Source of the DNA: Candidatus Nitronauta litoralis
GTDB taxonomy: Bacteria; Nitrospinota; Nitrospinia; Nitrospinales; Nitrospinaceae
Reading direction: 5' to 3'
Length of the DNA: 64,000 bases
Assembly: GCA_015698285.1 (NCBI GenBank)
Contig: CP048685.1
Coordinates: forward strand, 2,604,001 to 2,668,000
Position numbers and translations under genes: made by a program. Positions 36,105 to 44,682 of the stretch are shown one piece after another; the first letter of the stretch is position 1, and every line of letters starts with the position of its first letter. Below the pieces are notes generated by a model that saw only the letters and a list, made by a program, of their open reading frames with translations, searched no databases and was not told where the DNA came from.

Positions 36105-36260
36105 ATGAAAGACCACAAACAAAAACAAAACCCTAAAAAACCTCAAAACAGGCAGATTTTGTCTACTGAACCCGACCAAAAAAACCATCAGGAATTATAC
36201 TTGGAACATCTTATGCAAATGACGGTTGGAGTTCTTGATAGTGGTTTTCAGAAAGGCTGA
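36105..36260 (+). CDS. small hypothetical basic protein
   Basis: A 51-residue Lys/Gln/Asn-rich protein (MKDHKQKQNPKKPQNRQ). GGAG sits eight bases before the ATG, a good ribosome-binding site. It ends one base before the ATG of the next small gene. No family recognised. The AT-rich upstream region 35884-36104 holds no other gene. Confidence 0.5.
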   Translation: MKDHKQKQNPKKPQNRQILSTEPDQKNHQELYLEHLMQMTVGVLDSGFQKG

Positions 36261-36261
36261 A

Positions 36262-36447
36262 ATGGAACCCCTGACCAAAGATGGGTTGAAGTCCAAGCAC
36301 TCTATTGAAACGGAAACTAAACCAACAATACTGAATTTATCGTTTCCCGGTCGGAGCGCACTCGTCCCCCGAAAGCAACGCGATTTGGAAAAAGGGTTAC
36401 AAAAGGAAGTCATCAAAACCATTGATGAAACTTTTGGCCAGGAATAA
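36262..36447 (+). CDS. small hypothetical protein
   Basis: A 61-residue charged protein (MEPLTKDGLKSKHSIETE). The ATG follows the stop of the preceding tiny gene by one base (TGAAATG), the arrangement of translational coupling. No family recognised. The frame also allows a start at 36226, but that would sit inside the upstream gene. Confidence 0.45.
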   Translation: MEPLTKDGLKSKHSIETETKPTILNLSFPGRSALVPRKQRDLEKGLQKEVIKTIDETFGQE

Positions 36448-36564
36448 TAATTTCCAAAACCTTCCAGACTGCCAGTTTAAATAAAAAAAATCTGTCTAAT
36501 AATTATAGAGGCGGCGTATTAGCCTCAAACATCCGGATAGAGTCTGGATCAAATGGGTTAGTAA

Positions 36565-37884
36565 TTATCCTGATTCGGGTAGATTTATAAAAAACGAAGC
36601 GCCTTTTCCGATGTCACTTTCCACATAAAGACTGCCGCCATGGCGTTCGACAATTTTTCGGCAGATTGAAAGCCCCATCCCGACCCCTTCGTATTGTTTT
36701 TGGCCATGAAGCCTTTCAAAAGGTTTAAAAATCTTGTCCTGCTGTTCGGGTTCAATCCCGATTCCATTGTCGTGAATTCCAATCAACCAGAAGCCGTTTT
36801 CATTTTTTACTGCGGTAACCCGGATTTCTGGAGTTTTTCCGGGTGAACGATATTTAATTGCATTGTGCAAGAGGTTTGAAAACATCTGTTGCATTTGTAT
36901 CGGATCTGCATGCAGGGAGGGTAGTGAGTCAACCTCAATGAGAGCCCCGGATTCCTCAATTTCCATGGCCAGTTCATTTATGACAAATTGTAGTGAACGA
37001 TCGAGTTGAATTTTCTGGATAGGTCGTCCTTGTGTAGTGACCCGGGATAAATTGAGTAACCCTTCAATCTGGGTTTCAAGACGGTTGACTGCCCGGTTCA
37101 TGATTCCCAGATAGTCTGAAGTCTTTTCATCCAAATTGGCTTGCAAGTGTAACTTGAGCCGATCACTGAATAATGTGAGTTTCCGTAAAGGTTCCCTGAG
37201 GTCGTGGGAAGCAAGGTGAGAAAAGTCATTGACTTCACGTACTTGTGCTTCAAGTTCTACTGTTTTGGTTTCCAGAGCCAGGGTTCTTTTTTTTACCAAC
37301 TTTTCCAATTCCTGGTTTTGCTTACTTGTTTTACGGAATAGAAGGGCATTTTCGATGGCCTGGGCGATGTGTTGTGCGATGATAGACAAAACTTTGCTGG
37401 TGTCCTGATGCGGTCGATGCTGGTCCTCTGGAATACGGGCCACGATCATGCCCAGCACTGTAGAACGGGTTGCCAGCGCTTGAAGCAACCAGGTGGAATT
37501 CCCCTTTTTTTCTTCCAACCACATGGGCTTTGTCTGCTGTAAGGCCCATGCAAAAGTGCCGTTCTCTATCCAGTTGTGAACTGCATCCTGAACCTCGTTC
37601 TGGTTTTCCTTTGGTTCGCATGTCTGGGATTCAAACCTGGGAGGTTCCGACTCGACCAGATACAATGCCATGGTGTCAAAAGGCACTACCCGTTGAATAA
37701 GCGGGCTGGCATCCCTGAAAATTTCGACCGGATCTTCAAGATGGTTAAAACTACGATGAATTTCCCCCAGCGAAGCGACCAACTCAAGAGCAGAGTAGTA
37801 CCATTGGTTCTTTCTTTCCAGGTGGTCCAGACGCGATTTTAAACTTTGTGGGGTTTCTTGTTGTAGCTGTTCCTGCTTATCCAT
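36565..37884 (-). CDS. GAF-domain sensor histidine kinase
   Basis: A 439-residue soluble histidine kinase. It has a GAF domain at about 30-185, a coiled coil at about 190-220, HisKA with FSHLASHDLREPLRKL (phospho-His near 227) and HATPase_c with N-box NLLHNAIKYRS, G1 DNGIGIEPEQQDKIF and G2 GVGMGLSICRKI. The H-box type resembles cyanobacterial phytochrome-like kinases. No receiver is in the window. It is the last gene of a three-gene unit with the HDOD gene 5 bases upstream. Confidence 0.92.
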   Translation of the reverse strand: MDKQEQLQQETPQSLKSRLDHLERKNQWYYSALELVASLGEIHRSFNHLEDPVEIFRDASPLIQRVVPFDTMALYLVESEPPRFESQTCEPKENQNEVQDAVHNWIENGTFAWALQQTKPMWLEEKKGNSTWLLQALATRSTVLGMIVARIPEDQHRPHQDTSKVLSIIAQHIAQAIENALLFRKTSKQNQELEKLVKKRTLALETKTVELEAQVREVNDFSHLASHDLREPLRKLTLFSDRLKLHLQANLDEKTSDYLGIMNRAVNRLETQIEGLLNLSRVTTQGRPIQKIQLDRSLQFVINELAMEIEESGALIEVDSLPSLHADPIQMQQMFSNLLHNAIKYRSPGKTPEIRVTAVKNENGFWLIGIHDNGIGIEPEQQDKIFKPFERLHGQKQYEGVGMGLSICRKIVERHGGSLYVESDIGKGASFFINLPESG

Positions 37885-37889
37885 TGTTT

Positions 37890-38738
37890 TTAGCCTGTAA
37901 GAATAACATCAGCGGTTTCTTCAAATTGAAGGGAAACCTGGCTCCAGATTGAGGAAAGGTGTCCAGGGGTCAAACCGATTCGTTTCCACATTGCTTCATC
38001 AAGCGGGGATACATACGTGTCTCCACTGTTGCCAAGCTCCATGGCTTTGGTGATGAGGTTTGCCAGGTGGAGGAGGCCTGTTTCAAGAAAAAAATCTTCT
38101 GCATTTTCTGGATGGTGGTGATGGGTGATAACTTGTTCCAAAAGAGTGGGTAAATTCCATGCCCGACACAACGCACCTCCAATGTCACCATGATGAAACC
38201 CGAGCATGTCTTTTTCCCTGTCCACAAGAGTTGGCTCCTCTGGGGATTCCCGGTTCAATAGTTGAGAGGCTTTGTCCGAAAGGTTTTCAAACAAGATCAG
38301 CCTTCCCACATCGTGAACCATGCCCATGAGGAAAAAACGTTCAGCGTTGGGCTGCCTGCATTGGAGAGCAAGGACTCGCGCAGTAACCCCACAACCCAGA
38401 CTGTGTCGCCAAAAGGAATTCATGTCAATCTTGGGATCGTTTATTCCATTAAACCGGGTAAGAACAGATGTGGCAAGAGCCAGATCACGTAATTGCTCTG
38501 TCCCAACAATTGAAATGGCGTGGGTGATGGTGTCTATTTTTTGTGGAAAATTAAAAAAGGGACTGTTGACAATTTTCAGTAAGCGAAGTGACAAAGAAGT
38601 ATCGTTGCTGATAACCTGAGCAACATCGCCGAAAGAACTATCCGGGTCAGAAATAACTTCATTAATTAAATAAAAAATTTCGGGAAGCGACGAAATTTTA
38701 GGGTTATTTTCAACAAGGCTGTCGGGTGTGACCTGCAA
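37890..38738 (-). CDS. HDOD domain protein
   Basis: A 282-residue protein made of one HDOD domain (SLPEIFYLINEVISDPDSS ... SLSLRLLKIVNSPFF ... FLMGMVHDVGRLILF). HDOD is an HD-superfamily variant that usually lacks phosphodiesterase activity and acts in signalling, often alongside c-di-GMP and two-component proteins. It lies between the HD-GYP-N-like gene (14-base gap) and the histidine kinase (5-base gap), so a shared pathway is likely. Confidence 0.9.
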   Translation of the reverse strand: MQVTPDSLVENNPKISSLPEIFYLINEVISDPDSSFGDVAQVISNDTSLSLRLLKIVNSPFFNFPQKIDTITHAISIVGTEQLRDLALATSVLTRFNGINDPKIDMNSFWRHSLGCGVTARVLALQCRQPNAERFFLMGMVHDVGRLILFENLSDKASQLLNRESPEEPTLVDREKDMLGFHHGDIGGALCRAWNLPTLLEQVITHHHHPENAEDFFLETGLLHLANLITKAMELGNSGDTYVSPLDEAMWKRIGLTPGHLSSIWSQVSLQFEETADVILTG

Positions 38739-38752
38739 AGGAATTTATCCTC

Positions 38753-39079
38753 TTATGGTAACCGTGAGTGGATTGCCAGTCTTTGCAACTCCTGAATTGC
38801 CGGATGATCAATATTGCTTTTTGCAAACAGAACTTTAACTTGTGAAATAATTTCTTCTGATACTTCTGGAGAATTTGAAAGAGGTTCGTTTCCCCTCCCT
38901 GCAGGTTCAGAACCAGGGTCCAGGATATCTACCTCTGGAATACCCCAGGCCTTTAGTGTCTGAATATCATCCTGACCCAATCGCGTTCCGCGAGAAAGCA
39001 CTACCTTTCCCAAATTTGTTTGTGCGTCCTCACTAATTAACATGCCCGGCTTTAAATGTTGTAGACGAATTCGGGTCAT
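38753..39079 (-). CDS. small protein with HD-GYP N-terminal-like domain
   Basis: A 108-residue protein from ATG 39079 (a longer start at 39142 exists). Residues about 1-55 contain 'IRLQHLKPGMLISEDAQTNLGKVVLSRGTRL' and 'LKAWGIPEVDIL', the N-terminal segment that precedes many HD-GYP phosphodiesterases ('LKPGMVLAEDV..G..LL..G..L'). The HD-GYP part is missing, and the rest is a short helical tail. It looks like a stand-alone version, in front of an HDOD gene instead of an HD-GYP. Function unknown. Confidence 0.65.
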   Translation of the reverse strand: MTRIRLQHLKPGMLISEDAQTNLGKVVLSRGTRLGQDDIQTLKAWGIPEVDILDPGSEPAGRGNEPLSNSPEVSEEIISQVKVLFAKSNIDHPAIQELQRLAIHSRLP

Positions 39080-39142
39080 CTTCAGCAACCTGTAAGAAAA
39101 AACTGACAAGTCAGAGGAGGTTAAGGTGCGAAAGTAGTCCAA

Positions 39143-39678
39143 ACATCTTGTAAAGGTTTGATTATAATAACTGATTTAAACTTTATGCGGATTTTTTTTT
39201 GTGTGAAAGGCGACTTCTGATCTAAGGCTAATAAAATCAATTAGTTGTGTTTGTGGTGTTTGGCCCGGTTTATGACAGTATTGAACTTGTTCGGTGGTTT
39301 TTTTTATGAAAACGGGTTTTCCAGCTAATTCATTAAGAGTTACATTTCAAAATTAATAGTTTACTTATATGGATCGATTATATGAAATTTCGTATAGATG
39401 TTAGCCTGTTTGGGCTTTATAAGGCTGTGGCTGATTAGGCTGTTATCCTGTAAGTCTGTTTTAAATAGGCCTTTTTCAATAAATTATGTGATTAGCTTTT
39501 TTGGGTAAAGGATAATTAGGCGTACAATGGGGAAAGGTATTTTCCCTGACAGGTGCGGTGGTGCCAAAGTAAGCATTTCAAGTTTTTTAATTGAACAAAA
39601 TCTAACCAGTTTTTTTTGAACCTTTTTCAAGGGATCCTTCAGGATTCAAGGTCAGACTATCCTGGGAAAGAATACGTC
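39143..39678. other. AT-rich intergenic region without recognisable genes
   Basis: About 540 bases of AT-rich sequence between the minus-strand HDOD operon and the plus-strand sxtJ cassette. It has repeated TAGGC/TTAGGC-like words near 39400-39475, but no clear repeat unit, open frame or hairpin with a T-run. It must contain the promoters of both divergent units. Confidence 0.6.
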
Positions 39679-39706
39679 TTTCCAGATCATTGATTTATTG
39701 TATAAT
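39679..39706 (+). promoter_or_regulatory. sigma-70 promoter directly at the sxtJ start
   Basis: A perfect TATAAT at 39701-39706, with TTTCCA at 39679-39684 and a spacer of 16. The predicted start of transcription (about 39713) falls next to the ATG at 39715, and there is no Shine-Dalgarno in between, so a leaderless transcript is suggested. Confidence 0.5.
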
Positions 39707-39714
39707 CACCCTCT

Positions 39715-40137
39715 ATGACGGCACACGAGACGCTAGACAACCAACATCAAATAAAGACATCTACCGATAGATCCTTTGGATTTTGGTTTTCCGGGATTTT
39801 TCTCGCGATTGCTCTTTTTATCTGGTACAAATCTGGGGACCTGAAAACCTGGCTCCTCGTTTTAAGTGCTGTTTTTGGCCTGTCGGGAGCAGTTTACCCT
39901 TCAGTTTTAGCTCCTCTGAACAAGCTTTGGACGAAATTAGGCCTTTTGATGGGCAAAATTGTCAGTCCAATTGTAATGGGAATCATCTTTTTTGTGGTGG
40001 TTACCCCGATGGGGCTTTTCATGCGCCTTACAGGGAAAGACCTGCTGCGTCTTAAGTTTCAGCCCGAAGCAAACAGTTACTGGATTCCCCGTGATCCACC
40101 AGGGCCGGATCCCGAAACCCTGTCCAACCAGTTTTAG
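39715..40137 (+). CDS. SxtJ-family membrane protein
   Basis: A 140-residue protein with about three membrane segments (31-47, 50-68, 83-103), starting RSFGFWFSGIFLAIALFIWY, which is typical of the SxtJ family. SxtJ genes occur next to carbamoyltransferases in saxitoxin clusters and in many unrelated bacteria, and their role is unproven. The DUF5989 gene and the carbamoyltransferase follow immediately, reproducing the cassette. No other in-frame Met near the start, so ATG 39715 is used. Confidence 0.85.
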   Translation: MTAHETLDNQHQIKTSTDRSFGFWFSGIFLAIALFIWYKSGDLKTWLLVLSAVFGLSGAVYPSVLAPLNKLWTKLGLLMGKIVSPIVMGIIFFVVVTPMGLFMRLTGKDLLRLKFQPEANSYWIPRDPPGPDPETLSNQF

Positions 40138-40145
40138 GAGTCACC

Positions 40146-40295
40146 ATGTCCTTTTTCTCCGAATTGTGGGCGTTTATGCGTGTCAGAAAAAAATTCTGGC
40201 TGCTTCCGATTCTTCTTATGATGGTTCTTATGGGTGGCCTGATTGTCTTGACTCAGGGTTCTACAGTAGCCCCCTTCATCTATACGCTTTTTTAG
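40146..40295 (+). CDS. DUF5989 small membrane protein
   Basis: A 49-residue protein, MSFFSELWAFMRVRKKFWLL followed by one membrane segment and the C-terminus STVAPFIYTLF. This form is the DUF5989 (SxtK-like) family that sits between SxtJ and the carbamoyltransferase. AGGAG lies before the ATG. Nine bases separate it from the next gene. Function unknown. Confidence 0.85.
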   Translation: MSFFSELWAFMRVRKKFWLLPILLMMVLMGGLIVLTQGSTVAPFIYTLF

Positions 40296-40304
40296 TCGGA
40301 CGAC

Positions 40305-42143
40305 ATGCACATCCTCGGGATTTCAGCGTTTTATCACGACAGCGCAGCAGCTCTGCTGGTGGATGGCGAAATAGTAGCTGCAGCCCAGGAAGAGAGGTTT
40401 ACCAGAAAAAAACACGATTCTGGTTTTCCGCATCGTTCCATAGAGTTCTGTCTTAAACAAGGGGGCCTCTCTGCTGTTGATCTCGATCATATCGTTTTTT
40501 ATGACAAACCCTTCCTGAAGTTCGAACGCCTGCTCGAAACTTACCTGGCCTTTGCTCCCAAAGGGTTTGTTTCTTTTCAAAAAGCCATCCCTGTCTGGCT
40601 TAAGGAAAAACTTTTCCAGAAAAAACTTTTGATTGATGAGCTTAAGACACTCGGGCTGGAGAGCGGGGTGGAGGAGCGCCTGCTGTTTTCTGAGCATCAT
40701 CTCAGTCATGCCGCCAGTGCTTTTTTTGCATCTCCCTTTGAGGAGGCAGCCGTATTGACAATGGATGGTGTTGGCGAATGGGCGACCACTTCATTCGGGC
40801 ATGGAAAAGGGAACGACCTTAAAATGATCAAGGAAATTCATTTTCCCCACTCCCTTGGCCTCCTCTATTCGGCATTCACCTACTACACAGGTTTTAAAGT
40901 CAACAGCGGTGAATATAAGGTGATGGGATTGGCACCTTATGGTGAACCCAGGTATTCGAAAAAAATTCTGGAACAATTGGTGGATATTAAAGATGACGGG
41001 TCGTTTCGGTTGGACCTTTCATACTTTAATTATTGCACCGGCCTTACCATGACCAATGACAAGTTTCACGACCTTTTCGGTGGTCCCCCTCGACAGGCAG
41101 AGACCGATCGTTTGGACCAAAGGCATATGGACCTCGCCGCTTCTGTTCAACATGCGACGGAAGAGCTGGTCTTGCAACTGGCGCGCTCCATAGCAAAAGA
41201 AACTGGCCTTAAAAACTTATGTCTGGCAGGTGGAGTTGCTCTTAATTGTGTGGCCAATGGAAAGTTGTTGCGCGACAAATGTTTCGAGAAAATATGGATT
41301 CAGCCAGCGGCAGGTGATGCCGGAGGAGCCTTGGGTGCCGCGCTGGCGGGACACCACTTGTTCAAGCAGCAGCCACGTAAACTGACTCATGGGAAAGACC
41401 AAATGCGCGGTTCCTACCTTGGGCCGGAATTCGACCAGGAGGACATTCAACGCAGGTTGGAATCTGTGGGAGCTAAATTTACCGTATTGGACCAGGATAG
41501 TATGATCGAACAATGCGCGCAGGCTCTGGCAAATGAAAAGGCAATCGGTTGGTTCCAGGGGAGAATGGAGTTTGGTCCGCGTGCTCTTGGCGGTCGCTCT
41601 ATTCTCGGGGATGCACGATCAGCTTCCATGCAGTCGGTTTTGAACCTAAAAGTAAAGTTTCGAGAATCATTTCGTCCATTTGCGCCTTCTGTTTTACGGG
41701 AAGATGTTTCCGACTGGTTCGATATCGATGAAGACAGCCCCTATATGTTGCTGGTTGCCGATGTTGTGAAAAAACGGCACATTGCCATGACAGATGAACA
41801 GAAAAAACTGTTTGGCATCGACAAACTCAATGTGCCGCGTTCGGATATTCCGGCAGTCACACACGTCGACTATTCTGCACGAATCCAGACAGTGCATGCC
41901 GACACCAATCCGGCTTATCACGCCCTCATCTCGGAGTTTAAAAAAATCACCGGATGTCCTGTCATCGTAAACACCAGCTTCAACGTGCGAGGCGAACCCA
42001 TTGTGGGTTCTCCTGAAGATGCGTTTCGATGTTTTATGGGAACTGACCTGGATGTTCTCTCGGTTGGCGGCTGCCTGCTTCTCAAGGAAGAGCAGGATAC
42101 CTCCCTCAAATTGAATTACGCCGAAGCTTTCGAGCTCGACTGA
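40305..42143 (+). CDS. carbamoyltransferase (NodU/CmcH family)
   Basis: A 612-residue enzyme that transfers a carbamoyl group from carbamoyl phosphate, via carbamoyl-AMP, to a hydroxyl of an unknown acceptor. The N-terminal Kae1-like domain shows LGISAFYHDSAAALLVDGEIV, the metal-binding EHHLSHAASAFF and MDGVGEWATTSFG. The C-terminal YrdC-like-associated domain contains FRPFAPSVLRED and NTSFNVRGEPIVGSPEDAF. Length is normal. With SxtJ and DUF5989 upstream it forms a conserved cassette often linked to polysaccharide or natural-product decoration. No other biosynthetic genes are nearby. Confidence 0.93.
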   Translation: MHILGISAFYHDSAAALLVDGEIVAAAQEERFTRKKHDSGFPHRSIEFCLKQGGLSAVDLDHIVFYDKPFLKFERLLETYLAFAPKGFVSFQKAIPVWLKEKLFQKKLLIDELKTLGLESGVEERLLFSEHHLSHAASAFFASPFEEAAVLTMDGVGEWATTSFGHGKGNDLKMIKEIHFPHSLGLLYSAFTYYTGFKVNSGEYKVMGLAPYGEPRYSKKILEQLVDIKDDGSFRLDLSYFNYCTGLTMTNDKFHDLFGGPPRQAETDRLDQRHMDLAASVQHATEELVLQLARSIAKETGLKNLCLAGGVALNCVANGKLLRDKCFEKIWIQPAAGDAGGALGAALAGHHLFKQQPRKLTHGKDQMRGSYLGPEFDQEDIQRRLESVGAKFTVLDQDSMIEQCAQALANEKAIGWFQGRMEFGPRALGGRSILGDARSASMQSVLNLKVKFRESFRPFAPSVLREDVSDWFDIDEDSPYMLLVADVVKKRHIAMTDEQKKLFGIDKLNVPRSDIPAVTHVDYSARIQTVHADTNPAYHALISEFKKITGCPVIVNTSFNVRGEPIVGSPEDAFRCFMGTDLDVLSVGGCLLLKEEQDTSLKLNYAEAFELD

Positions 42144-42161
42144 TTCGAGATAGGCTGACTC

Positions 42162-42929
42162 ATGCTCCTCGCAGTTGACATTGGAAACACAAATATTGTC
42201 TTTGGCCTGTTCCGGGAAAAAAAGCTGTTGATGCATTGGCGCATCCGCACGGAACTAAACCGGACGACAGATGAGTATTGGGTGCTGGTGCAGGAGTTTA
42301 TCCGTCTTAATTCTGCGGACCCTGAGACCATCGACGCCCTGATATTGTCCTGTGTCGTCCCCCCTCTGGTGCCCGTGTTTGAAGAGTTATCCCTCAAATT
42401 TTTTGGGACTAAAGCATTGGTTGTTGGTCCAGGGGTTAAAACCGGTATCCCGATTTTGTACAAAAATCCTGTAGAGGTTGGGGCAGACCGCATCGTTAAC
42501 GCGGTAGCTGGCTTTGAAAAATATGGTGGACCCTTGATCCTGGTTGACTTTGGAACGGCAACAACATTTGACGCTGTTTCGGCCCAGGGAGAATATTTGG
42601 GGGGAGCCATTGCACCCGGTCTTAGAATTTCGCTGGAAGCGTTATTTCGAAATACAGCCAAGTTATCTCCAGTGGACCTGGCCGTTCCCGAGTACGTGAT
42701 TGGTCGGTCGACGATGGAAAGTATCCAGTCCGGAACTGTCTATGGATTTGTTGGGATGATCGACAGTATTGTGTACCGAATGCAGAAAGAAATGAAATCC
42801 AAGGCGCGGGTGATTGGAACAGGAGGGTTGATCGGGGTAATCGCGGAACAAGTCGAAAGTATCGAAGAAGTTGACGACTTTTTAACACTTGAAGGGTTGA
42901 GTTTGATTTACGAGCGGAACCGGAAATGA
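42162..42929 (+). CDS. coaX: type III pantothenate kinase
   Basis: CoaX phosphorylates pantothenate, the first step of coenzyme A synthesis. The 255-residue product has the ASKHA-fold signature LLAVDIGNTNIVFGLF (phosphate 1), VGADRIVNAVAGFEKYG (substrate-binding region) and DFGTATTFDAV (phosphate 2), and VIGTGGLIGVIAEQ near the end (adenosine motif). Normal length. It begins 18 bases after the carbamoyltransferase and may be co-transcribed. Confidence 0.95.
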   Translation: MLLAVDIGNTNIVFGLFREKKLLMHWRIRTELNRTTDEYWVLVQEFIRLNSADPETIDALILSCVVPPLVPVFEELSLKFFGTKALVVGPGVKTGIPILYKNPVEVGADRIVNAVAGFEKYGGPLILVDFGTATTFDAVSAQGEYLGGAIAPGLRISLEALFRNTAKLSPVDLAVPEYVIGRSTMESIQSGTVYGFVGMIDSIVYRMQKEMKSKARVIGTGGLIGVIAEQVESIEEVDDFLTLEGLSLIYERNRK

Positions 42930-42948
42930 GAACGAGCAGTTGTAGTGG

Positions 42949-42979
42949 CGGGGAATAAAAAAAGAGGCCCCGGCTTTTT
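42949..42979 (+). terminator. possible rho-independent terminator after coaX
   Basis: CGGGG (42949-42953) pairs with CCCCG (42968-42972) over a 14-base loop, followed after GC by five T at 42975-42979. The stem is short and the loop large, so this is a weak candidate. Confidence 0.35.
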
Positions 42980-43060
42980 CGTTTGAGGAGGGCAGTGACT
43001 CCCAGGGAGAGGAGGGTCCTGGGGAAACTTTTCGAAAAAACCGGTGGCCCCTTGGTACAA

Positions 43061-43315
43061 TCAGCGTTTTTTATTTTTCAGTCTGGCTACTTTGGTAATG
43101 AACATCCGGATAAGTCCATCGTTTTCGTCTACTCCCGATACCTGGTAACCGCGTTCCTTAGCCCACTCGCGGAAAGCATCGGTAAAATTCTTTTTTTTGT
43201 CGATTATAATTTCCAGAATACCATCCGTCTTTACTTCATTAACTGCGTCATTTGTCATATTGAAAGCGTTGAAGAAAGACAGGCCTCTGATATCCAGTGA
43301 TTTAAATGTCGTCAT
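43061..43315 (-). CDS. TusA/SirA-like protein lacking the catalytic cysteine
   Basis: An 84-residue protein with the TusA fold pattern: 'LDIRGLSFFNAFNMTNDAV' at the N-terminus, then 'GILEIIIDKKKNFTDAFREWAKERGYQV' in the place of the 'LEVLADDPAS...F' part. TusA proteins transfer sulfur through a Cys in CPxP; here that position reads Ser-Phe-Phe-Asn, so sulfur transfer by that mechanism is excluded. AAGGAGGG ends seven bases before the ATG, a strong ribosome-binding site, so it is expressed. It may have a structural or regulatory role. Confidence 0.75.
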   Translation of the reverse strand: MTTFKSLDIRGLSFFNAFNMTNDAVNEVKTDGILEIIIDKKKNFTDAFREWAKERGYQVSGVDENDGLIRMFITKVARLKNKKR

Positions 43316-43637
43316 GGTCAGGCCCTCCTTTCAAATGGGGCGGTTAGAGTTGGTCATTCCCTGATGACCTGTAGCTAATATAAGAAACCAACATTAACTT
43401 TGAATTAACGTTCCATTAATTTTTTTTAATAATGTTGGGGGCTTGTTGTTATTCGCTGTTTTATAAGGGACTGGCGGTTTTCGAGGTCTGGGGGCTACTT
43501 TTCTAAACGAAGGATGAAACAGGGGTTGCTCCTCAAGGTTTGGGTGAATACTGGGTCCCCTTCAGGACCTGCAAAAGGACCTGGAGGGCCCGATGTCTTC
43601 CCAACCCTCTGAATTCACTTTTCCTGTCTGCTCTTGC
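43316..43637. other. intergenic region between divergent genes
   Basis: AT-rich sequence with a small inverted pair GGTCAT/ATGACC near 43353-43370. No gene found. The promoter of the leucine-rich-repeat gene is at its right end. Confidence 0.55.
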
Positions 43638-43666
43638 TTGGGAAAAACCTGGAGACTTGCTAAAAT
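43638..43666 (+). promoter_or_regulatory. possible sigma-70 promoter of the LRR gene
   Basis: TTGGGA (43638-43643) and TAAAAT (43661-43666) with a 17-base spacer, 59 bases upstream of the ATG at 43725. Match is moderate. Confidence 0.4.
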
Positions 43667-43724
43667 ACACTGACTTTTGCTTCAATTTGGGCGATCAACA
43701 ATTTCAATACAATTTGGAGGTTTA

Positions 43725-44675
43725 ATGGCGATCCGTAGTGACGGCGATTCTGTTTACGAATCCAGTGAGCCAGACTTTGAGGAAAAAAAAGAAAAGCTTG
43801 AGAGTGAAATCAGGGCTCAATTGGAAAAGGATCCCACGGTTTTGTCTTTCACGGGACGTCACTTCGGTGCCGATGAAGTGGCTATCCTTACTGGGTTCCC
43901 GGATTTGAAAACGGTGACCAAGCTGGACCTGAGCGATAACCAGATTGCTCTGGAAGAAATGAAATCTATCTTCGAAGCCAAAGACCTTACCCAATTATTG
44001 GACCTCAATCTTTCTGTGAATTTTATTACTTCAGAAGCGGTTGCCGAAATTGCAGAGTCCGACAGCGTTCTGATGAAAAACCTGAAAGCTCTTTCATTGG
44101 ATGATAATCGGTTGAAAGATGCAGCAGGTGTGGCGATTGCCGGATCGAAAAACTTCTCCCAGCTCGAGTGGCTAAATCTCAGCTACAACGAAATCGGACC
44201 GGAGACGGCCCGCGCTCTGGGAAAGAGCCAGACATTGTCCCAACTCACTTTTTTGAATCTTGAAAGAAACTATGTGGGAGAGGAAGGGGGCGGCGCACTT
44301 TTTGAGGAAGGCGGGCTACCGGCTCTGGAAGCGCTTAATTTGTCCGGAAACCGTTTGGGGGACGAAGGGGTGATCGCTTTCGCAAAGTCAAAAATTCCTT
44401 CCGGCCTCAAAACTCTCTGGTTGACCAACAACGCCATTGACGAGGAAGGGGCAAAAGCTCTCGGAGAATCAGAGAATTTAAAGTCTCTTGAAACGTTGTA
44501 CATCGGTCGAAATTATTTCAAAGACGTGGGGGCGAAAATATTATACGAACACAAGTCACTTCCAAAGCTGGAAAAACTGCTGTTGCGTGAAGATATGGGT
44601 GAAGATGCCGGGTATGTTAATTACTCCCGCCCAGAGCTGCTAAGGCCGGGTTATGAAGAAGTGCCCGGAGGCTAA
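43725..44675 (+). CDS. leucine-rich-repeat protein (ribonuclease-inhibitor type)
   Basis: A 316-residue protein from ATG 43725 with GGAGG five bases upstream (the frame is open 48 bases further). Residues about 70-300 are eight or so LRRs of the 'LxxLxLxxNxLxxxGxxAxAxSxxL' kind (for example LEWLNLSYNEIGPETARAL). The N-terminal 60 residues are charged. No signal or membrane segment, so cytoplasmic. Such repeats bind proteins; the partner is unknown. It is convergent with the next LRR gene and belongs to a local family of three. Confidence 0.85.
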   Translation: MAIRSDGDSVYESSEPDFEEKKEKLESEIRAQLEKDPTVLSFTGRHFGADEVAILTGFPDLKTVTKLDLSDNQIALEEMKSIFEAKDLTQLLDLNLSVNFITSEAVAEIAESDSVLMKNLKALSLDDNRLKDAAGVAIAGSKNFSQLEWLNLSYNEIGPETARALGKSQTLSQLTFLNLERNYVGEEGGGALFEEGGLPALEALNLSGNRLGDEGVIAFAKSKIPSGLKTLWLTNNAIDEEGAKALGESENLKSLETLYIGRNYFKDVGAKILYEHKSLPKLEKLLLREDMGEDAGYVNYSRPELLRPGYEEVPGG

Positions 44676-44682
44676 GGCCGGG

